Source of the DNA: CAMBDS01 sp964355675
GTDB taxonomy: Bacteria; Electryoneota; AABM5-125-24; Hatepunaeales; Hatepunaeaceae
Assembly: GCA_964355675.1 (NCBI GenBank)
Contig: CAYHEC010000004.1
Coordinates: 1-64,000, forward strand
Length of the DNA stretch: 64,000 bases
Direction: 5' to 3'
In this document: piece by piece, positions 44,373 to 53,597 of the stretch
How positions within the stretch are numbered: position 1 is the stretch's first letter
How the letters are laid out: every line of letters starts with the position of its first letter
The notes under the pieces: generated by a model
Seen by the model: only the letters and a program-made list of their open reading frames with translations
What the model was told of the DNA's origin: nothing
Database searches by the model: none
Position numbers and translations under genes: made by a program

Positions 44373-44978
44373 TCAAGTATTTCCAAGCAGGAATACAGCT
44401 TCGGCGACCAGCATACTTTGCCAACCTGAGCGGCGCCTTGAATTTTCGATGACTCTCCAGCCCTGTCTGATAAGGATTTCCTCAATTTGCGAATCAGCGC
44501 GAGGGATTGCGCCCAGACGTAACCATTTTCTGATGCGGTTTGGCAGTATGGGAGGTGAGTTTGTCAAAAGCATTAATGCGCCCGGTTTGCAGGCTTTCCG
44601 CCAGTCTCCAAGCGTTAATTCAAGATCGTTGACGTATTCAAGCAATCCCAATGCCAGAATTGTTGAAAATGTTCCTTCTGAAAATGGGAGATTGGACGCG
44701 TCGCCTGTTAATCGGAAAGTGTACTTATCTGGAGGCGCTAAGAGCGGTGCAAAATCGAGAGCAATCAATTTATTCGGTGGTAAAGAAAAAAGCCAGACAC
44801 CACCCGAACCTGCACCTATATCAAGAGTCCATCCGTCATGGCCAGTGCAAAATTCGTTGTATAACCGAGAGGCGCTATGCAACTCTCGTCTCGCCAGCGC
44901 CTCGAACATACCTCCGCCTCCTCGCAATAGATACCGTTGAGAAAAGCGAAGCCAATGCTGGCGACGCGAGGAAATCAT
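44373..44978 (-). CDS. Class I SAM-dependent methyltransferase
   Basis: 201 residues with a Rossmann methyltransferase core: motif I WTLDIGAGSGGVWLFSL (about 50-66), motif II LIALDFAPLL (about 71-80), motif IV STILALGLLEYVNDLE (about 105-120) and LMLLTNSPP. Substrate unknown. It stands 108 bp after the peptidase array and 39 bp before mutM's stop, on the same strand. It could equally be a small-molecule or ubiquinone/menaquinone-like methylase; no neighbour decides. Confidence 0.82.
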   Translation of the reverse strand: MISSRRQHWLRFSQRYLLRGGGGMFEALARRELHSASRLYNEFCTGHDGWTLDIGAGSGGVWLFSLPPNKLIALDFAPLLAPPDKYTFRLTGDASNLPFSEGTFSTILALGLLEYVNDLELTLGDWRKACKPGALMLLTNSPPILPNRIRKWLRLGAIPRADSQIEEILIRQGWRVIENSRRRSGWQSMLVAEAVFLLGNT

Positions 44979-45017
44979 TTAAGAAGCACCAATATTTATC
45001 TCAGATGAGTTTCGCAG

Positions 45018-45827
45018 TTACTCCGCGTCCGGCGGCTGGCATTTGGGACAGAAGTAGGAACTTCTGCCGGAATGGACAATTCGAACGATTAGTGAATTAC
45101 ATAGACGACAGAGTTCGCCTTGACGTCCATAGACTTTCAAGAAATTTTGAAAATCGCCTTCTTTAGCATCACTCAAGCGAAAATCGCGGAAAGTCGTTCC
45201 CTGCGAATCGATTGCGGCTTGTAACAATCTTATAATCGATCGATGGAGCCTTGAAATCTCACCAGAAGACAATGAACCAGCTCGACGGCAAGGATTAATG
45301 CGCGCCTCGAAGAGTATCTCTGAGGCGTAAATATTCCCGATACCGGCGATAATCGACTGATCGAGTAATAGAGACTTTATGGGTAATTTTCGATGTTGTG
45401 TATGTAATAACAGGTAATTTATGTTGAAGTTCTTTTCAAAAGGGTCGATCCCAAGATTCTTCCACGGCGGTTGATTAGGGAGGCAGATCCAAAAGCCACC
45501 CAGAGTACGAATGTCGCGATAGAAAAGCGAGCCTTTATCGGTAGTTATGATGCATCTGATAAAGCGGTCTTTAAGGCTGACTGGAGGGTCCCAAAGTAAT
45601 TGCCCGGTCATGCGGAGATGAACAAAAATAGAATGCTCCAAATCGGTATCGATTCGGATGAATTTACCAAATCGCGACATTGAAATAAGTCTTGCCTCTC
45701 GCATCCATTCCAGACTTCCGAGCCTGACAATTCGAGGGAGAATGACCTCGATGTCGGTAATGCAAGCACCTGTTAGAAGTGGAGCGAGCTGTCGGCAAAC
45801 GGATTCTACTTCAGGAAGTTCGGGCAT
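45018..45827 (-). CDS. mutM: Formamidopyrimidine-DNA glycosylase
   Basis: 269 residues, base-excision repair of oxidised purines with AP-lyase activity. The start at 45827 puts the catalytic N-terminal Pro second (MPELPEVESVC); the Glu at position 3 is intact. The helix-two-turn-helix region has DQSIIAGIGNIYASEILFEARINP (about 165-188), and the C-terminal zinc finger has CRLC and CPKC (about 243-265). Three upstream in-frame codons are excluded because Pro2 must be exposed. A 22-bp inverted repeat lies just upstream. Confidence 0.95.
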   Translation of the reverse strand: MPELPEVESVCRQLAPLLTGACITDIEVILPRIVRLGSLEWMREARLISMSRFGKFIRIDTDLEHSIFVHLRMTGQLLWDPPVSLKDRFIRCIITTDKGSLFYRDIRTLGGFWICLPNQPPWKNLGIDPFEKNFNINYLLLHTQHRKLPIKSLLLDQSIIAGIGNIYASEILFEARINPCRRAGSLSSGEISRLHRSIIRLLQAAIDSQGTTFRDFRLSDAKEGDFQNFLKVYGRQGELCRLCNSLIVRIVHSGRSSYFCPKCQPPDAE

Positions 45828-45885
45828 TTGAGGCAATCTATTGTTGCTGACATGTGGTTTGTCGTAATTAAAGATTGGGTGAATA

Positions 45886-45962
45886 ATAGTTTGGTGTCAC
45901 GTGACAGAAACCAAGGAATCTGCATAGACTCTGATTCAGTCTGTCACGTGACACCAAACTAT
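45886..45962. repeat. 22-bp perfect inverted repeat with CACGTG cores
   Basis: Arms 45886-45907 and 45941-45962 are perfectly complementary and flank a 33-nt loop. Each arm itself contains the palindrome GTCACGTGAC, so cruciform or hairpin forms are possible. It lies between the stop of the GT2 gene (46000) and the mutM start (45827). No U-run follows either arm, so simple Rho-independent termination is not supported. Confidence 0.85.
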
Positions 45963-45999
45963 AAACTGCACTTCTTAACTAGTAAAAATGATTGTTTCA

Positions 46000-46923
46000 T
46001 TACTTGAAATCGAGACGAAAAGCTGGCGGGATACTCGAGTTGGTGAATCCATTTATAACGCCTTGCCAGAGTGCCTTTGCAATCGACGCCTGACGCTTAA
46101 GGATCAAGCCGATGGAAACAATCAATAACCCGACAAATCCAGCTATCGGTAAAATTCCCCACACCCACCAAGGAATCCATTTCTTCATGAGAATTGCAGT
46201 GCTACGCGCTCGATAGAATGCCTTCAATGGCGATAAACCACCTCCGGTTGAGGCTGAGACCTGATGAAGCGCCAAGGCGAGTGGGGTGACTTTCAGACTC
46301 CAGCCTGCCTTACGAAATCGTAAACAGAGATCGACGTCTTCGTTGTAGAGAGTGAATCGCTCATCGAATCCCCCGATCTCTCGGATCGCAATGCCTCGAA
46401 CCAAGAGAGCACATCCGGTGATGTATTCTGTTGTTTCTGTATGATATAATACTGGGATGAATTTCGTTCTGATGTGTTTGTGGCTGACCCTTCCGTTCCA
46501 TAACGAGACCTCCCCTCCACCGAACCAGATCAAATCAGGTTTGTCCGCATAAACGATAAAAGGACTTGCGGCGCCACATTCAGGATCGGCTTTAAAAATT
46601 GATATGAGTTCTGTTAAACATCCCGGCTTGATAGTGGCGTCGTTATTGAGAAATAGCAGGAAATCTGCTCCAAGCTGATGAGCAACTTCAATACCCTGAT
46701 TATTACCTTTAGAATATCCTAAATTTTGTGCATTTTCAATTATAAACACATCAGGCCAGATACTTCTCACCATCTCGATACTATCATCGGCCGAGGCGTT
46801 GTCAACTACAACTATTTTTATATTCGAATACCCATCCTCCACCAACGAGGAAATAGCTTCGCTTAAAAGTTCTTTGCGATTCCAGTTGACGATTATCGCT
46901 ACGATAAGAGGGGCTTCCATCAT
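46000..46923 (-). CDS. Family 2 glycosyltransferase (rhamnosyltransferase-like)
   Basis: 307 residues from the ATG at 46923, which overlaps the TGA of the preceding glycosyltransferase gene. GT-A motifs: VAIIVNWNRKELL, VVVDNASADDS (about 39-49), NLGYSKGNNQGIEVA, FLLFLNNDATI (DxD-like) and GGFDERFTLYNEDVDLCLRFRKAG. The C-terminal ~60 residues contain a transmembrane helix (WVWGILPIAGFVGLLIVSIGLIL). Of the type adding rhamnose or related sugars to O-antigen or exopolysaccharide; the donor is not determinable. Confidence 0.9.
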   Translation of the reverse strand: MMEAPLIVAIIVNWNRKELLSEAISSLVEDGYSNIKIVVVDNASADDSIEMVRSIWPDVFIIENAQNLGYSKGNNQGIEVAHQLGADFLLFLNNDATIKPGCLTELISIFKADPECGAASPFIVYADKPDLIWFGGGEVSLWNGRVSHKHIRTKFIPVLYHTETTEYITGCALLVRGIAIREIGGFDERFTLYNEDVDLCLRFRKAGWSLKVTPLALALHQVSASTGGGLSPLKAFYRARSTAILMKKWIPWWVWGILPIAGFVGLLIVSIGLILKRQASIAKALWQGVINGFTNSSIPPAFRLDFK

Positions 46924-48050
46924 GATCTGGTGATCTGGATAACCAGATCTCGCAACAATTTGGCATATCTTGCCCAACTGAGCCTTTGCCTCATTTCAGC
47001 TATTCCAGTAGAGAATCGATTTTTGTCGTCAGAATCAAAATAGTCTTTTATGGCTCGGGCTAATGCAGTCGAGTTGTTCGGTGGGACAATATATCCCGTA
47101 ACTCCATCGATGACTACTTCCGGCAATCCCCCAACATTTGTGACGACCACTGGTCTATCGCAGGCATAAGCTATCGGGACGATTCCGCTCTGCGTAGCTG
47201 ATCTATAGGGAAGCACTATCAAATCAGCGGCACGAAAATAGAGCGATACTTCCTCATTCGGAACATAACGATTTCGCAATTCGGCCCGTCCATTCGGGAT
47301 AGACGAGACCAGATCGGTCAGTTCTTTTTCGTTGGAGTATATCTCGCCGACTGCCAACATTTTCAGATCGGGAAGATCGTTCAGATGCATACATGCCTCA
47401 AAGAACAGATCGACGCCTTTGTAGGGACGAATCAAACCAAAATAAAGCGCCAACTTAGTTCGGGAACCTATGTCGAGTATTCGTCGTGCCTCCTCGCGAG
47501 AAATATCCTGCCCGGGGAATATGTCATACAAGGGATGAAAACCGGCTGTCCAGACTGCGTTAGGCATGATGTGTAAAAGGTCGGCCGCCTCCGATTGGGC
47601 GTGAATCATGAATCCATTAATATTCTTGAAAAATGATCGCGTTACATTTTTCTGTAATAGCGAGCCTTCGTGGGGAGCGATGTTGTGACAGATTGCAATG
47701 CTCGGGATTTTCCCGGCAAAAGATTTCGCGATGGATTGAAAAGCAGGAATGAAGAAAGGGTGCCAGTGATGAAATATAATTGCATCTGGATTCCAAGAAG
47801 CAATTTTTCGTGAGGCTCTGCGCCAGGAGAAAGGATTAAGTGGATCCAGAATTCGTTCGGAAGGGAAACTGAACTCGCTCCTGCTACTATCGAACTGGGT
47901 TTTACCGGGGAAGATGGCGTCAGGATAAAGATGGGTAAAATTGACAATAAAGCAGTCGTCAGTAAGACTAACTTCCGTAGCAAGACGGGCAGTAAAATGC
48001 GCAATGCCACCTCTAAAAGGGTGAACTGGGCCTACGAATGCCAGTCTCAA
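46920..48050 (-). CDS. Family 4 (GT-B) glycosyltransferase
   Basis: 376 residues. N-terminal MRLAFVGPVHPFRGGIAHFTARLA (glycine turn of group 1 enzymes) and a C-terminal donor domain: LALYFGLIRPYKGVDLFFEA (about 205), RAADLIVLPYRSATQSGIVPIAYACDRPVVVTNVGGLPEVV (about 278) with the EX7E-like region degraded to SATQSGIVPIA. Cytoplasmic or peripheral at the inner membrane. It overlaps the next GT2 gene by 4 nt on each side in a three-glycosyltransferase run. Confidence 0.9.
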   Translation of the reverse strand: MRLAFVGPVHPFRGGIAHFTARLATEVSLTDDCFIVNFTHLYPDAIFPGKTQFDSSRSEFSFPSERILDPLNPFSWRRASRKIASWNPDAIIFHHWHPFFIPAFQSIAKSFAGKIPSIAICHNIAPHEGSLLQKNVTRSFFKNINGFMIHAQSEAADLLHIMPNAVWTAGFHPLYDIFPGQDISREEARRILDIGSRTKLALYFGLIRPYKGVDLFFEACMHLNDLPDLKMLAVGEIYSNEKELTDLVSSIPNGRAELRNRYVPNEEVSLYFRAADLIVLPYRSATQSGIVPIAYACDRPVVVTNVGGLPEVVIDGVTGYIVPPNNSTALARAIKDYFDSDDKNRFSTGIAEMRQRLSWARYAKLLRDLVIQITRS

Positions 48051-49006
48051 TGCAATTGGTCTTGGTCGATCAGGTCGGAATCGGGACGTAACGGCGGGTT
48101 GGAACGAGTTGATTTTTCGGCGATCATCTCACCCAACAATCCGAGAGTGAATAGCTGGACTCCAGAGACAACGCCCAACACACCAATCAACAAAATTGGT
48201 CGATTTCCTATCCAACGACCCTGAAACCATCCGTATGAGAGATAACCGATAATGCCCAATCCAACCAGCAGGCTTAAAGACCCAAGACTGCCGAAAAAGT
48301 GAAGCGGTTTTGTGACAAACTTCATTCGGAAAAGCAAGGTTGTGAGGTCAAAGAAGCCAGCCAGAAAACGATAGGCGCCAAACTTGGTTTTTCCATGGAG
48401 CCGAGGGTGATGTTGGACGGGAATCTCTCCAACTCGAAACCCCTGCATGTGTGCGAGTACCGGCAAAAATCTATGTCGTTCGCCATAAACATGAAGTTCT
48501 TGAGTAACTTCCCGCCGATAGATTTTAAGACCGCAATTAAAGTCATGTAAATAGATTCCGGAGAGGAAACCGGTGACCTTGTTAAACACTTTGGATGGCA
48601 GAGTTTTGGTGATGGGATCGTGACGCACCTGTTTCCAACCGCTTACCAGATCGAAACCTTCATCCAGTTTGGCGATGAGATGGGGAATTTCAGCCGGATC
48701 GTCCTGCAAATCGGCGTCCATGGTTACGACGAATTTACCTCGAGATTGCGAAAAACCGATCTCCAACGCGGCAGATTTCCCTTGATTTCGTCTGAAGGTA
48801 ATTAAACGAACGCGAATATCGGATTTGCGGATTGCCTGAATAATCGCGTTCGAGTCGTCCTTGCTTCCATCGTCGATGAAGATCAATTCATAATTGAACC
48901 TCTCCTCACCGAGGACGGAGATGAGACGCTGGTAAAGCTCATCCAGTGATCCTTCTTCGTTCAAGAATGGAATTACAACCGAAATGTCGATGGAAGATTC
49001 GTTCAT
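48047..49006 (-). CDS. DPM1/GtrB-like membrane glycosyltransferase
   Basis: 319 residues. GT-A domain with ISVVIPFLNEEGSLDEL, ELIFIDDGSKDDS (about 42-54), RRNQGKSAALEIGFSQSRG, TMDADLQDDP (DxD, about 95-104) and HHPRLHGKTKFGAYRF. Two C-terminal transmembrane helices follow (about 245-265 and 275-300). Such enzymes usually load a sugar onto undecaprenyl phosphate for periplasmic transfer. It overlaps neighbours by 4 nt on each side. First of the three glycosyltransferases in the transcript. Confidence 0.9.
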   Translation of the reverse strand: MNESSIDISVVIPFLNEEGSLDELYQRLISVLGEERFNYELIFIDDGSKDDSNAIIQAIRKSDIRVRLITFRRNQGKSAALEIGFSQSRGKFVVTMDADLQDDPAEIPHLIAKLDEGFDLVSGWKQVRHDPITKTLPSKVFNKVTGFLSGIYLHDFNCGLKIYRREVTQELHVYGERHRFLPVLAHMQGFRVGEIPVQHHPRLHGKTKFGAYRFLAGFFDLTTLLFRMKFVTKPLHFFGSLGSLSLLVGLGIIGYLSYGWFQGRWIGNRPILLIGVLGVVSGVQLFTLGLLGEMIAEKSTRSNPPLRPDSDLIDQDQLH

Positions 49007-49749
49007 AAGGGAGAGTATTGGTTTGGTGAAGTTGTTTTCTTATGAATAGATAATGAATTATAAGTAATGTTTAACGTTAATTCTCTGAACTTAACTACAA
49101 TTGCAGTAGGTAAATACGATTTATTGTCATCGTATTTGTAACTACGATGCAATGATGTAGAGTCTTTAAAATCACTAATTTCGTCATATATTCTTAAAGG
49201 ATTATAATCGAGGTGTAGATTTATGTATTCGATCCCGGATTGACCTGTGTGATCAAGAGATAATATACCGTTGGCGCCCATTTTCGATTCAGTTACGTTC
49301 CATTCCTGAGGAAAAATGATATTAGGATAAGGTATTAACATCGGAACAAGATACCTAAGCGGCGGAAGAGTGATGCCCATATTCGGTATAAAAAGCGGAT
49401 CATCAATCGTGCCTTCCAAGATTTCGCCTTGTTGAACACTCTTCATCACAAAGCGATCACTTTTTATCTCAACCGTGGCAAGATCAACACCAAGAGGACC
49501 GCTCAAATTCAATCGCCAATACGAACCGTTTTCAACTATCAGCATACACCGCAGATGTATTTTCCCAATGGGAGATTCAAGCCCAATAGTCATGGATGAT
49601 TCGATATTGTTAAGACTTCGCCTCCTTGAAGCAATCTCATCGAGTGCCGCAATCGGAGATAAGGCATTGAATTCTCGAAATGGCGCCTTACCTGCACACC
49701 CGATCAGAATTAATACAATTAAAAGGGATCGAGGGGGTATATATTTCAA
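49003..49749 (-). CDS. Lipoprotein, DUF4292/LolB-like
   Basis: 248 residues with a lipoprotein signal peptide (LLIVLILIGCAGK; Cys about 18). The body is beta-rich with SMTIGLESPIGKIHLRCMLIVENGSYWRLNLSGPLG and the later GQSGIEYINLHLDYNPLRIYDEIS, resembling the LolA/LolB-type half-barrel of DUF4292 proteins. No function can be assigned from sequence. It overlaps the downstream GT gene by 4 nt, so it belongs to the envelope-glycan operon. A lipid- or lipoprotein-carrier role is inference. Confidence 0.7.
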   Translation of the reverse strand: MKYIPPRSLLIVLILIGCAGKAPFREFNALSPIAALDEIASRRRSLNNIESSMTIGLESPIGKIHLRCMLIVENGSYWRLNLSGPLGVDLATVEIKSDRFVMKSVQQGEILEGTIDDPLFIPNMGITLPPLRYLVPMLIPYPNIIFPQEWNVTESKMGANGILSLDHTGQSGIEYINLHLDYNPLRIYDEISDFKDSTSLHRSYKYDDNKSYLPTAIVVKFRELTLNITYNSLSIHKKTTSPNQYSPL

Positions 49750-49830
49750 CGAATTAACTGTTCAGAGTCATTTTGACACCAAATAAACAGAATTCTGGAT
49801 ATGCACTAGATTCTTTATTTGGGCAGAACA

Positions 49831-51213
49831 CTATGGGTGTTCCTTTTTCTTAAACTCTTCGGATTTTCTCGTGGCGTCTTCGGCTTCAGCAATACGCCCG
49901 AGAGCTCTATAGATGGAAGCGAGATGTTCGTAAATTTCTGAATTTTCAGGATCATCTTTCAAAGACGCTTCAATTTCTTTGAGAGCTTCTTCATTTCTAT
50001 TCAAACCGTATAAAATCCACCCGCGTGTATCCCGATAAGAAGGTGTATCAGGTGAGACCGTGAGGGCTTTGTCAACGTATCCCAATGCTTCCTCAAGCCT
50101 TACACCTTGAACGGAAAGCATGTAAGCGAAATTGTTATACACGACAGGATTATCGGGTGCAATTATAAGCGCTTGCTTGTAAGCGGCTTCACTCTTAGCC
50201 CACTCATTTGTTTGGTGGCAGATATAGCCAATAGCGAGATAGGGCGCAAGTCTCGTACTGTCGATAGAGGCTGATTTTTCAGCGTCGGATAGAGCCCCGA
50301 TCCAATCGTTCAGCTCTTGACGGAGGCCCGCTCGGCTATCGTAAAATTGTGGTACGTCTGGAAATAGTCTTATGGCATCATTCAGTAGGATCATCAAAGT
50401 ATCTTCTTTTCCAACACGTCCTACCACCATTATCAGGTTTGCCCAATATCTAACTTCACCGGGCTCGATTTCGACGGCTCGCTTAAAATAACCCTCGGAT
50501 CCGGCGAAATCTTCTCTCGCTACACAAAAACCACCAAGGACGAATTGAATGCGGTGATTTGCTGGATCGAGTTCAATTAATTTTCTGAAGGCTAAATCTG
50601 CCGCTTCAAAATCACGACGTCCGATCTGGATCAAGCCAATTCGTTCATAAATTGCAGGATCAGGCCCGAAGAGTTTAATGTAATCGTTCGTAAGTTCGAG
50701 GGCTTCATCTTTTTTTTCGCTTCGTTCGAGCATCATTATCTGCCGTAATGTTTCCTCACGGCTAAGAGGTTGAATGCCGGACAATCGCTTGAAATATTTG
50801 GTCGAAGCATTAATATCTCCTACTCGGAGACTTGCTTCTCCAATTGCAGTCAATAAATCCGGATCATCCGGATGGCGAGCGAGGGCATCTTCAAGAACAC
50901 GAATTGCGGGTATTTTCTCTCCCATCTGGAGATATATTCGTGAAAGCGCTTGCGGAATTTCGATCGAAGTCGGATCGCAGTACATCGCCAGCTGATATTC
51001 GAGAGCCGCGTTGCTCAGATCTCCTGATTGCTCGCTTAAGGTTCCAGCCAGATAGTGATCAAGCGCCGCGGCCTTGGCGAGCGAATCGGGTTCGACATTG
51101 CTCTCCTGATTCACATTTATCATCTGACCACTTCCAGCACATCCAAGAGCAACGGTCATCAAAGCAACCACAAACATAGACTTCGTGGCGAAACTCAATA
51201 TACTCTTCATCAT
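49831..51213 (-). CDS. TPR-repeat lipoprotein
   Basis: About 460 residues with signal peptide and lipobox (VVALMTVALGCAG) and some ten tetratricopeptide repeats across the rest, e.g. NAALEYQLAMYCDPTS, ASLRVGDINASTKYFKRLSG, LAFRKLIELDPANHRIQFVLGG and NEEALKEIEASLKDDPE. A protein-interaction scaffold at the periplasmic face of a membrane. The ATG at 51213 is taken; the in-frame TTG five codons upstream overlaps rseP. It starts 1 nt after the rseP stop. Confidence 0.85.
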   Translation of the reverse strand: MMKSILSFATKSMFVVALMTVALGCAGSGQMINVNQESNVEPDSLAKAAALDHYLAGTLSEQSGDLSNAALEYQLAMYCDPTSIEIPQALSRIYLQMGEKIPAIRVLEDALARHPDDPDLLTAIGEASLRVGDINASTKYFKRLSGIQPLSREETLRQIMMLERSEKKDEALELTNDYIKLFGPDPAIYERIGLIQIGRRDFEAADLAFRKLIELDPANHRIQFVLGGFCVAREDFAGSEGYFKRAVEIEPGEVRYWANLIMVVGRVGKEDTLMILLNDAIRLFPDVPQFYDSRAGLRQELNDWIGALSDAEKSASIDSTRLAPYLAIGYICHQTNEWAKSEAAYKQALIIAPDNPVVYNNFAYMLSVQGVRLEEALGYVDKALTVSPDTPSYRDTRGWILYGLNRNEEALKEIEASLKDDPENSEIYEHLASIYRALGRIAEAEDATRKSEEFKKKEHP

Positions 51214-51214
51214 T

Positions 51215-52291
51215 TCAATTCGTGCCAATATAGTACCTTATAACGTCATGGTAAGAAACCACCAGAAACAAAAGAATTATAGCCGCAAAGCCGACTTTCA
51301 AAAGATTTACCTTAATTTTCTCTGGTATTTCGCGGCCGATTATTGCTTCGATTACAACGAATAATAAATGACCTCCATCCAGCATCGGAATAGGTAGAAT
51401 ATTAAGAAACGCTATGGAAATACTGATCAAACCGATGAAGCTGAAAAATGTTGCAACTCCAGACCGGGCGCTATCACCGGACATCTTGGCAATTCCGAGT
51501 GGTCCGGTTAGCTCCTTGACCTGAGCGCGTCCGGTAAGTAATGCACCAAAAGAGACCGCATTCAGCCTTATGATAGACCAAACCTGTTCAGCCCCGTAAT
51601 ATGATGCTGTGAATATCCCAACCTTTTCTACTTCGATTGTCCCAAGGATACCAATCTTTCCGACGGTATCCATTTTCACTTCTGAGACGTTAAACTCTGG
51701 CGTGGCGCGAGGAGTAATCTCTGCCCTCATCAGTGAGTCGCTCCGATACCAATAAATTGAGACGGGAATGCCTGGGTATTCTCGGATTTTATTGGTAAGG
51801 TCCTCCCAACTCTCGACGCGTTTTCCTCCAACCTCGGCGATCCTATCCCCTTCCATTAAACCGATTTCAGCGGCTGGATAATTCTCGCTGACATAGGATA
51901 GAGTGGTACCGGTTGTTTTGCCAATGCCTGAAGACCAGATGATTGCTGTGTAAATCAGGAATCCGAGAATAATGTTCATTATCACGCCAGCGCAGATAAT
52001 GAACACTTTATTGAGGAAAGGTTGAGCCATGAAGCCGCGGGGGTCCTTTAGATCAACTTCTTCATCGTAAGACTCATCGGCCATGCCAGACATTTTGACG
52101 TATCCGCCGAGTGGTATCCAAGCCAACTGATATTCAGTCTCCCCGCGCTTCCAACTAACGAGTTTAGGTGGAAATCCGAGTGAAAAGACTTCGACTCGAA
52201 CTCCGGAGAGTTTTGCCGCCAAAAAGTGACCGAATTCATGAACGAAGACGATAATTCCGAGGACGGCTAAAAATGAGAGTAATGTAAGCAA
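51215..52291 (-). CDS. rseP: Site-2 membrane metalloprotease RseP
   Basis: 358 residues, intramembrane zinc protease (M50). HEFGH at about 18-22 (VFVHEFGHFLAAK) supplies the ligands, with the late NILPIPMLDGGHLLF (about 302-316) giving the LDG motif. One PDZ domain lies in the periplasmic part (YPAAEIGLMEGDRIAEVGG, about 134-152). It cleaves signal peptides or anti-sigma factors inside the membrane. Normal length for a single-PDZ RseP. Adjacent to dxr, as in many diderms. Confidence 0.95.
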   Translation of the reverse strand: MLTLLSFLAVLGIIVFVHEFGHFLAAKLSGVRVEVFSLGFPPKLVSWKRGETEYQLAWIPLGGYVKMSGMADESYDEEVDLKDPRGFMAQPFLNKVFIICAGVIMNIILGFLIYTAIIWSSGIGKTTGTTLSYVSENYPAAEIGLMEGDRIAEVGGKRVESWEDLTNKIREYPGIPVSIYWYRSDSLMRAEITPRATPEFNVSEVKMDTVGKIGILGTIEVEKVGIFTASYYGAEQVWSIIRLNAVSFGALLTGRAQVKELTGPLGIAKMSGDSARSGVATFFSFIGLISISIAFLNILPIPMLDGGHLLFVVIEAIIGREIPEKIKVNLLKVGFAAIILLFLVVSYHDVIRYYIGTN

Positions 52292-52430
52292 TTGTAATCT
52301 ATTCAGGTTGTATCAGAGGCCCTCACCTGATACTTTAATCAGTTATTAAATATCATCTTAGCTATCACGCGAGGGCACGTGACAGCACACCCAGAGCTAT
52401 TGTACTGGTTCGGGATACAGTATGTTCCCA

Positions 52431-53597
52431 TTATGCTCTTTCGGGCACAAACGAAGATGCAATTAAACGTCCCGAAGCATCAGCCGCCAAAACTGCTTCA
52501 AGAGAATCGGCAGATGACGGAATATATTTATCAAGGGCCGTTTGGATGATTCGGGAAATATCGAGAAATCCAATTTCACGATTTAGAAACCTTTCGACCG
52601 CCACTTCATCGGCTCCGTTAAGTGACGCTGGAGCAGTACCTCCCATTTCTAAAGCTCTGTATGCCAAACCAAGGCACGGGTACTTGCTGTATTCAACAGA
52701 TTTAAACACGAGAGGCGGCCAATCTATTGGATCATCATCCGCAAGAAAAGGCATGGTCTCCCGTCCGGGATGAGTCAAGGCGACTTGGATAGGCAGTTTC
52801 ATATCAGGTTTGCCGAGCTGGGCCTTGAAAGAACCATCTCGGAACTGCACAAGCGAATGAACAATCGAAACCGGGTGGATCCGAACTTCAATTTTATCGG
52901 CGGACAAACCAAACAGATGATATGCTTCGATGACCTCAAGTCCTTTATTCATCAATGTTGCCGAGTCGATTGTGACCTTGGCACCCATTTTCCAATTCGG
53001 ATGTTTCAGCGCCTGTTCTGGCGTTACCTGAGCGATTCGATCCAACTCCCAATTAAGAAAAGGTCCACCGGAAGCGGTAAGAATAAGCCTGCGAACATCT
53101 TCGATTCGTTCGCCCCAGAGGCATTGAAAAATCGCGGAATGTTCTGAATCGACAGGCAATAACTTTGAACCGGTGACTTCCTTGAGCTTGTTCAGCAAAT
53201 CGCCGCCTAATACCAACGATTCTTTATTTGCAAGAGCGAGGTCGATACCTCGTCGAATAACCTCATAGCTTGGTTTAAGACCGCTTAGCCCAACAAGACC
53301 ATTAATGGCAATATCATAATCGATTTCTTTCGCGGCTTCAGAACATGCCTCGCATCCAGCTTCAATCTTTACGGAAGTTGACGCGAGAGCATCCTTTAAT
53401 AAGCCGTAGGTATCAGTGTTTGCAATAGTTACTTTTTCAGGTTTCCACAACATTGCTTGTTCGGCGAGGAGCTGCCAATTGGAGTGAGCCGAAAGAACGG
53501 CCATGGAATATCCTCCAAGAGCCTCTATGACTTGGAGGCTTTGTCTTCCTATGGAGCCTGTGGATCCGAACAGGGCAAGCCGTTTATTTTTAGACAT
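52431..53597 (-). CDS. dxr: 1-deoxy-D-xylulose-5-phosphate reductoisomerase
   Basis: 388 residues, second MEP-pathway enzyme (NADPH and a divalent metal). The start at 53597 gives MSKNKRLALFGSTGSIGRQ with the GSTGSIG NADP motif. Active-site motifs are LVPVDSEHSAIFQCL (LLPVDSEHSAIF, about 145-156), LTASGGPF, HPNWKMGAKVTIDSATLMNKGLEVIEA and RIHPVSIVHSLV. A longer frame upstream is the LipM-like gene in another frame. It overlaps that gene's stop by 8 nt. Confidence 0.97.
   Translation of the reverse strand: MSKNKRLALFGSTGSIGRQSLQVIEALGGYSMAVLSAHSNWQLLAEQAMLWKPEKVTIANTDTYGLLKDALASTSVKIEAGCEACSEAAKEIDYDIAINGLVGLSGLKPSYEVIRRGIDLALANKESLVLGGDLLNKLKEVTGSKLLPVDSEHSAIFQCLWGERIEDVRRLILTASGGPFLNWELDRIAQVTPEQALKHPNWKMGAKVTIDSATLMNKGLEVIEAYHLFGLSADKIEVRIHPVSIVHSLVQFRDGSFKAQLGKPDMKLPIQVALTHPGRETMPFLADDDPIDWPPLVFKSVEYSKYPCLGLAYRALEMGGTAPASLNGADEVAVERFLNREIGFLDISRIIQTALDKYIPSSADSLEAVLAADASGRLIASSFVPERA

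Noticed and set aside
44449..44940. Plus-strand open frame of 163 codons over the methyltransferase gene
   Set aside because: The minus-strand frame has intact methyltransferase motifs; the plus-strand translation is basic and featureless.
52309..52332. Hairpin GTATCAG ... CTGATAC between dxr and rseP
   Set aside because: Short stem, no U-run, and no second copy seen; too weak to call a terminator.
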